Below are positions 57,835 to 64,000 of a DNA stretch of 64,000 bases, piece by piece (position 1 is the stretch's first letter; each line of letters opens with the position of its first letter). Below the pieces are notes generated by a model. That model did not search any database and had not been told where the DNA came from. It worked only from the letters and a program-made list of their open reading frames with translations. Position numbers and translations under genes: made by a program. Source of the stretch: Cladorrhinum sp. PSN259 (lineage: Eukaryota; Ascomycota; Sordariomycetes; Sordariales; Podosporaceae); contig MU867072.1 in the NCBI GenBank assembly GCA_033725935.1, positions 62,001 to 126,000 on the forward strand. The letters run 5' to 3'.

Positions 57835-58441
57835 GCAACGAAAACCGGTAGTAAGCTTGGAGGGTATTGACGATTTCTCTGTCCAGGATGATGGATTTTG
57901 GTGATTCTGTGAGCGGCATGATGATTTTGGGCAGAGATTCCGAAGGAAGTCCTAATCCCGAGTCGGGGTGCTTCCATTCAGGTGTTGGCGTTTGAGGAAA
58001 GTCTCCAGGTAGTTCGTGGATTTCGATCACCACTGCTGGTGGTGCTTGTCGATGTTTAGCAGGGATCTTGGGGACCGGTGGAACGTGGTGTGGATGGACT
58101 GCTTGAGGTCTGTATACCGGACAGGGGACCCGCTGTTGTTGTTGGACTTGGCCGATTTTTATGTTTGATGAGGATTTACGGAGCGGGATCACGAGCGGTG
58201 GCAAGAATTCGGGACGCATCTTGACTTGGGCTCTTGGGAGGATTGGTGATGCGGGTATTGGGACTGATTTGCGTCTGAGTCGACGTAGACCGCCAGGAAT
58301 GAGCGATGCAGGGATTGAGGATGGTAGGTTGCTGTTGAAGAAGAATGGTTGGCCTGGTTGTGGGTATTGTGGTGATCGATACGAAGGTGGCGTTGCTATA
58401 TGCATCTCGTAATTTGTTTGTGTTGTTGTTATGGTCGCCAT
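57116..58441 (-). CDS. Unrecognised disordered protein with 27 consecutive glutamines
   Basis: Single exon, 441 residues, family not recognised. It starts MATITTTQTNYEMHIA. It is rich in Pro, Ser and Gln, with basic patches (RRLRRKSVPIP). The only ordered-looking part is the C-terminal FGEREQEALRELMVFLDEVLGF, an amphipathic helix, and a terminal SSWWRNVRRSLA. A polyGln tract is encoded by pure CAA at 57755-57835, and shorter Gln runs follow (near 57550-57585). It may be a cytoplasmic or cell-polarity scaffold, but nothing in the sequence proves a role. Confidence 0.65.
57755..57835 (-). repeat. (CAA)27 microsatellite
   Basis: 27 uninterrupted CAA codons (TTG on the plus strand) coding polyGln. 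Pure repeats of this length usually differ between strains. Confidence 0.95.
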
Positions 58442-59570
58442 GATGTGGGATGTCTTCAGGAGCTACCAAGATCGTCCCGGAATTGAGTTTTGCACGATGG
58501 TTGGATTGCTACGGGTGACCAAAATGAGATTTACGAAGAGGCAACAAAAAAAGAATGCAACGCGGGAATACGAATTATTAAAGTAAGCTTTCTTGCTAGC
58601 ATTACTAGGAAGTCTGGTGGTGCTTGTGACCAAAAATCAGCCGTTGCGATGGCTTAGATACGGACACCGGCTCATCCTCTTCTCTTGAACTAAATTCGGG
58701 ACGGACCAAAGCTCACAACGACAGCCTGGACTGAACCCAAGGCTGACGTATGGTGGCTTATTATCGAGAGGATGGAATTCCCTTTGTGCTCCGAGAACGT
58801 GGTGCCGAGTTTGTCCAATGGCTGAGTTCGGACAAGTTTATTGTGGGTGCTAAAGGATGGGTGGCTCATCAACCTATCCAACATCTCAGCCCCCAACGAA
58901 GTCCGGGAGACAAAGCCGAGGGCTGACGATAATCAACTCCTAAACTTAAACTTCGGGAATCTGTCGATCCGGGTCCGGCTCGAGTAGCCAAAACATTGAC
59001 CATAAACATCCATCTTGAAACAAAGAGTCGCTATAATATCTCCTATCGTTTGCATTAGTTTCAGCCGTTTTTGACAACTCTCTCATGTTCTTTGATCTCA
59101 CACCAAGACCTCGGACATGTCAAGGTTCATGATCCAACACGAAGCACAGCCCCTTTTGTTTTGATCAGCAAACCCTAACCCTCGCACTCGTATTACCCAT
59201 CAGCATCATCTTGCTTTGCCACGGGAACAATTCCATCCCGAGTTTTAGATCCGAGTAGGGAGGCGTGTAAATTCAGAAATACAGAGTATCGGTTCATCCC
59301 ACGTGTAATTCGCGTGACTGAAGAACTTCCAAGTTAGCCCAATGACAACCTCCAGTTATTACTCCCCATCCCCTCCACCCTGCGAACTCCCTAGACCCAA
59401 CAACGAACCTATCAATTGCAATCATGAAGCCAAGTCCGCCATTGCAAAGCTTCCTTGAATATTCGTTCTTGATGATGGTCCACACAATCGCTACCAGAAA
59501 TGGAGAATGGAGCTGATGTACTGCCGGCTTAAAAATGAAGACAACAGTCCAGTTGGTTCCCGGTGTGAGT
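58442..59570. other. Intergenic region with a telo-box-like motif
   Basis: No gene recognised. AAACCCTAACCCT lies at about 59171-59183. Confidence 0.5.
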
Positions 59571-59901
59571 TCAATGAAGTCGGCATAAATACTTCGTCCA
59601 CATTTCTAAAAACTATTAGTAGGTGTTCGAAAGGGATAGAACTCAGGCCAGAGAAGTACTCACGCAAGTCCAGCTCAGTCTTTCCCGCCCCGGTTTGAGA
59701 CTCGGCCGCCATATCTTGTATATGCTGCGAGCCGGAGGTCTTGACAACCCGGGACCGGAGGAACCGAAGGTGCTGAAAGTTAAGAAGAGCATGAAAGACC
59801 TCATAGATGACGTCTGTGCCTAGACTGGAGTTTGTCGAAACTGAACTTGCGGATGAAGGACTCTCAGTATTGGACAGGATGGAATCCGTGGCGTCCGTCA
59901 T
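59571..59901 (-). CDS. Doubtful small hypothetical protein
   Basis: The frame from ATG at 59901 begins MTDATDSILSNTESPSSASS and looks protein-like for about 79 codons (FHALLNFQHLRFLRSRVV). A good donor (C|GTGAGT at 59663) and an acceptor after a CTAAT branch site (TTTTAG at 59606) would splice to a short exon 59571..59605, giving 90 residues. Unspliced, the frame continues to 59491 (136 residues). Family not recognised; it may be a fragment of a decayed gene. Confidence 0.35.
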
Positions 59902-59905
59902 CTAC

Positions 59906-60855
59906 GCTATTTAGCTTCCCGACGTGGACGAGGTTTCCCGAGCCCTTTTTCGAACTTTTTGACGGATCGAGTATCCCACTGAGATGTCGCGGCTACTGTT
60001 TGAGTTTGTGGATGGCCCCGACTCCGAAGGTTCACCATCGTGGCTCGAAATTTTACGTTCTTCACAGAAATGTCGGACAAGAATTGTTCGTACCTGGATT
60101 CTGTGTGGCTAGCCTTGCTGTAAGAGTTGTATCTATCAACAGAGCGGCTGCAAATGAATTCACACATCGGATACCTCTCGAACAACTGATAACGCATCTT
60201 TAATCGAGAACTTGTGAATTGAGCTGTTCGTCATGGAGAACTGTCAAGCTAAAGGAGGCCTGATTTATATCGTCGACGATAACGCCTATCCGTGAGGGGT
60301 ATTCGTGAGAATCTGGTCGCCTTTCAGCACAACTAACTACAAGGCAAATCATCAGCTTGACTCTCCACTCGGGAACTGGTGGCCATGACTGTATTGCGAA
60401 ACAAATGGAAACCCGAAATGGCGTGCAGTAAAGTATTCACGACTTTCATCATCAGGATGATGTTGCAAGGGAGTGGGGTTTGAGGTCCAGGGCAGTCTGG
60501 TGACGACAGGGATTGTTAGCAGTATCTTCGGGGACTGACCGCCAAACTTGGGCGCCACAAAACACCAATTAGACTTTTAGAATATCGCCATAATCCACCA
60601 CCATAAGCGCCGGAGCGTTGCTGAGATACAACACCATGGGGCATGTCACGACCAAGCGCTCAGCGCACCTAGCGGGCGGCTAACAGAATATGCTTGTACT
60701 TAGATTCGCACTTACCCAGCGAATACATATAGAGGCAATCTCCAGGTTAATGGAAAGCTCAACCAGACAGACAGTTTATGCTCCAGACATTTCCTCCGAA
60801 TTACTTCAGCTTTTCCAAAATTGAATGCACTGCCAAAGTCCGAGCATCTCCAAAA
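59906..60855. other. Intergenic region left of the kinase-family pseudogene
   Basis: Overlapping frames at 59832-60203 (plus) and 59907-60197 (minus) show no recognisable features. Nothing else seen. Confidence 0.45.
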
Positions 60856-62756
60856 ATGACAACTGATACGAAAGACGTCAAAATCGAGTTTGACCGCCTG
60901 CTCGAGAGCATCAGACGGAAGAACTACAAGGGCCAATGCTTCTATCATCCTGTCGACGACGTCAAAAGCTGGATGGTTACTTCTAGGGGTGCTAACGGAC
61001 CCTCGAACGCAGCTTATCTTCTCGATCTCGTCTCACATCCCAGGAAATTCCTAAAAACTAGCCCGGAAGCCATTCGAAACGCGCTGATTGTCTTTGCAAT
61101 TCTTTTGCGCATTGATTGCGGCCATCTGGTGCACATTTTTCAGCACTACGTTCTTGACGACTTTCTTAATGCGCCGATACCGACCGACCGTCTGATGAGT
61201 GATCTGCACGAGTCTCGTCTCAAGTATCCATCCGATGTTCTCGACCGATTTGACGAGGAAAGATGGGCATTTTGTGCGGCAAATATGCAAGACATGTATT
61301 ATGAGACGAAGATCTTTGAGGGCGGTCGTTGGATAATGCCGTTTTGTAAACAAGAGGAAGTGAAGCGGGAACATGGCGCTGTGGTCTTTAGAGCCCTGGT
61401 CCAGAAGGATTTGGTCTCCAACAAGGTCCAGGAGTTGATGGAGGGCACCTGCGAGTTCTTCGACGAGGACTTCGGCTCGGTATGTTACAGCATCCAAACT
61501 TTCTTGAGTTCTCGTTCGCTTCTAATTTGCGCCCAAACCAAAGTGTTTTCAGTTCGCGATCAAGTCGTACCCTGCCGACGCCTACAAACTCTACCAGGAT
61601 GAGGTCAAGAACTACAGAGCTATTGGTAAGACCATGCCTGGAGTATTGAAATACTTTGGAGCGTACGAACATCAAGGGTTCCCTAGTGGCCAAACTGGAC
61701 TGCAAACCGCATTCAACATTGTCCTTGAGTTTGCCGATCATTAATGGGAGCTGTGGGGCTAGACAACCGTTGCTATTTACCAACCGTTGTTTATTTCCAT
61801 ATAGTTGGACCAAAAGTAACCGTTAGAAATGGCTTAATCGTTGGAAATCAGCCAATCGTTGGTGTTTATAAATAGTTGTTTTCTAAGCAATTACCGCATA
61901 TTATGGGGTATTTGTGGGATTTTTATGGGGGTTTCTGTAGCTATGAGCCTTCTTTTATTTACTTCTACCTGACCTGCCTAGCAACCTACCTACCTGGTAA
62001 CCTGTTTGTCTACCTACCTGCCTGCCACTAAGCTAGCTAGCCATCCACCATAATATTCATCACCTTGCCTGCGTGCCTTTCTGCCGTGTGTGTGGGTGTG
62101 GGCTGGTGTGGCCGGGCGCGTCCTGCCCTCTGGGAATGCCCTCATCCACTTGCACTCTGGCCTGGCCTGGCCTACTTTAGACCTTAGTTCGGCCGACAAT
62201 TCCAAGGCTAGTAAACCTTACTTTGTTTATTTACTTCCCACCAACGGTTAACTCAAATCCAACGGTTAAAAATAAGCAAAACAGTCAACGGCTTTTTTAT
62301 ACAGGTAAAGGCGTTGTAAAACAGTCGTAGATATATAACTGTTAAATAAACCTTCAAATTCCCATTAATGATGTGACCCTCGAGGATTATCTTGCGGCAA
62401 GCGATGCGCCTACACGGGAATCGGAAGTGATTGAGGTTTACCAAGGCATTCTCAGCGTTGCAAAACCCCTTAAGTCGTTACACAATTTCGACTGCCCACA
62501 TCGGGAGGGTAACACACCGCGGTTTCATGGGTTTGTTCTCCCACCAAAAGCCATCGCAAAGGTGTGATATGACAGCCATTGACCATCAGGCAGGTGCCAT
62601 GGATCCGTCGAGACAAACACGATATTTTACACCAACGGACAGTTTAAACTTGGCGGGTTTTCTGTATCTCAGTTCGAATCTGACGCAGGAGACCCTAACC
62701 AGAGACCATCATCGACGGAATTGGTGGAGGAGATGCAGAGAATTATGAAGGAATGA
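60856..62756 (+). pseudogene. Decayed fungal kinase-family gene split by a MITE-like insertion
   Basis: Exon 1 60856..61479, intron 61480..61552, exon 2 61553..62530 interrupted by the element at 61739..62370, intron 62531..62593, exon 3 62594..62756. Taking out the element plus a 2-base target duplication leaves one open frame across all three exons. The N-terminal half (about 208 residues) is the helical leader found on fungus-specific kinases. The kinase part keeps FAIKSY (Lys), a GVLKYFGAYEH region and FNIVLEFAD, with VTLEDYL after the insertion. The catalytic loop reads HGSVETNTIF, so Asp, Lys and Asn are all lost. The DFG region reads KLGGFSV. Most of the C-lobe is missing before PNQRPSSTELVEEM. 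As it stands, translation stops at TAA 61742 inside the element. Confidence 0.8.
61739..62370. mobile_element. MITE-like DNA element, 632 bases, no ORF
   Basis: Perfect 11-base terminal inverted repeats CATTAATGGGA (61739-61749) and TCCCATTAATG (62360-62370). The flanks carry AT on both sides (or GAT if one base is shared), a short target duplication. Subterminal copies of AACCGTTG or near variants occur at 61765, 61782, 61818, 61836 and 61854. The inverse CAACGGTT occurs at 62242, 62260 and (partial) 62286. Multiple inverted subterminal motifs are typical transposase-binding arrays of non-autonomous elements. It contains CTAC-rich repeats (about 61976-62020) and no coding capacity. Confidence 0.82.
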
Positions 62757-62806
62757 GCAGAGAAGAAATGAGAAGATGGCCGGGATATATTAATTATAGT
62801 ATGATA

Positions 62807-64000
62807 TCAATTCCACTTGTCGATTCCGCTTGAAACACTTTTACCATGAGCTCCAGGGTTGCTCAGAGGCAACAACTCCGCTGCTGTCGATGTTGCAGCT
62901 CTTCGCCGCTCTCGCAGCCAACTTGGGATTATCGTGGATATGGAACCAGCAGCAACGCCCTGCGGCTCATCAGAGCTCCTCGACGTCCATTTGTTTCCGG
63001 CCCAGGCTGCTAGCAGGGTCAGCACTGTCAGTGGCACTGTCACCTGGAGCCAGCGTTCCATGGCCATCTTTGAGTATTTCCCGTCCGGGTAGTTGTCTTC
63101 TTGATACTTTATGATATCCGTGCTGAAGAATGTCGAGACGAACGTGGCAGGTAAGTAGACCAATGTCACAAGTGTCACAATTCGCACCATGATGGTATCC
63201 TCCTCCATGTTCTTGTTCAGCCTGTGCATTCTCGCAGCGGCATCGTCTTCGCGATACAGTTTGATCTGCAAAAGGGGGCACGACGGTTATCAGCATATAT
63301 ACGTATTCACCAAACGTTTCGAGGCCCACTCACCAGCTCTTTACGGTCTGCTGAAACCTTCACCAACGCGTGGCACCGCCCAATGATGTTCCTCAGCTCG
63401 CTTTTCATGGCGTCCAGCTGGTTGATGAAGTCAGTGATTTCGCCCGCGCAGGCTTTGCGGTGTGGAAACCGCTTGTCTTGAGCCAGACCTCGATAAACAC
63501 CCTGCAGGGAGGAAATAACTTCGAGGTTCCCTTCGAGCACTACGATCGCCTCACTGGCTAATTCTTCCCACACCTGCATCCTGCGAATGTCGCTGGGCTG
63601 GTAGTGCCTAGGGCTGTTGCCTTTCTCCCAGGGACCGAGCATGGCCATTCCGCTTTCCTTCTCCACCGACTCTTCCAGCCATCTGATATACCCTCGCCAA
63701 TCTTCAGAGGACCAACGGAAGAACAACACGTGCGGTGAGAGGCTGGATGCAAAACACTCCTCGGGTGTACCAAAAGCCATATCCTCTGGCCGACCGTGGG
63801 GACTCGTCAGCTCCTGGTACCTTTGATATATGTCCAGGCCCCCTTTCGTCACTATCCAGAGAGTCCTTCCTGTCACAATATCATATCGATGATAGAACGC
63901 GGCGTTCCTTATGCGCCATTCGTCGGAATCTACCTTTGTCACCCCCTTCAGGTTGTAAACCAACTCGAACTGCTGGCCAGACCTTCCCAGATCACCGAGC
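62807..64000 (-). CDS. CorA-like membrane protein, 5' end outside window
   Basis: Fungal CorA-like family, related to magnesium channels. Exon 63334..>64000 and last exon 62807..63265, intron 63266..63333 (GTGAGT...TTTTGCAG), which joins KEL to IKLYREDDAAARMHRLNKNM. The frame is open to the right edge, so the start lies beyond it. A long helical stalk (SEAIVVLEGNLEVISSLQGVYR) is followed by two membrane segments: ATFVSTFFSTDI preceded by IVTLVTLVYLP, and VPLTVLTLLAAWAG. The CorA GMN signature at the end of the first segment is absent, as usual in this fungal branch, so ion transport is uncertain. It converges on the kinase-family pseudogene, 50 bases from its stop. Confidence 0.85.

Noticed and set aside
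62431..62748. 105-codon plus-strand frame right of the MITE
   Set aside because: It reads through a GTTTGT...CAG intron in the wrong frame; the kinase-family remnant explains the region with correct phases.
1..64000. CRISPR arrays, bacterial operons, ribosome binding sites or rRNA
   Set aside because: None seen; the window is eukaryotic nuclear DNA with spliceosomal introns.

Overview
The window is nuclear DNA of a filamentous ascomycete. The genes carry short GT-AG introns (about 53-98 bases) with CTAAC-type branch sites. They are spaced monogenically with no operons, and two tRNA genes have introns after position 37. Typical Pezizomycotina families are present: a Zn2Cys6 regulator, a DUF3176 membrane protein, intracellular beta-mannosidase, xylitol dehydrogenase and a CorA-like protein. 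The mix of families suggests a sordariomycete, possibly Sordariales; that placement is an inference. Exon joins below were worked out by hand from splice signals, reading phase and family conservation.

Layout, 1-24 kb: the 3' part of folylpolyglutamate synthase, xylitol dehydrogenase, tRNA-Leu(CAG), beta-mannosidase, a Rab4-type GTPase, an unrecognised protein, an HSD10-like short-chain dehydrogenase, a dsRBD-like protein, a D-2-hydroxyacid dehydrogenase, a DUF3176 membrane protein with a frameshift near its start, methionine sulfoxide reductase A and a mitochondrial Bax-inhibitor-family protein. A 3.3 kb stretch with no recognisable gene follows. Layout, 27-44 kb: a protein combining two cyclic-nucleotide-binding domains, an F-box and leucine-rich repeats; tRNA-Arg(TCT); a Nudix hydrolase; a 1030-residue Zn2Cys6 regulator; and a 1728-residue RGG/polyQ/polyP protein around a divergent kinase domain.

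The most interesting region is 44.2-49.8 kb. A ZIP zinc transporter whose secreted N-terminus holds five tandem CHxH-type metal-binding repeats faces, head to head, a small GPI-anchored His/Asp-rich secreted protein built on a related C-x2-HGDHW-x-C unit. An intron falls just after the HGx(E/H)x box in both genes. The shared promoter, and the gene-poor DNA beyond the small protein, carry repeated copies of GAGAACCTTGATGG. This contains ACCTTG, the reverse complement of the CAAGGT zinc-responsive core of the Zap1/ZafA regulators. The whole looks like a zinc-scavenging locus.

The right end (50-64 kb) holds a tandem pair of diverged paralogues of an unknown family, an atypical NAD(P)-binding epimerase-like protein, two unrecognised proteins (one with 27 consecutive CAA-coded glutamines) and a decayed kinase-family gene. 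That gene is split by a 632-base MITE-like element with 11-base terminal inverted repeats. The window ends inside a CorA-like membrane protein gene.
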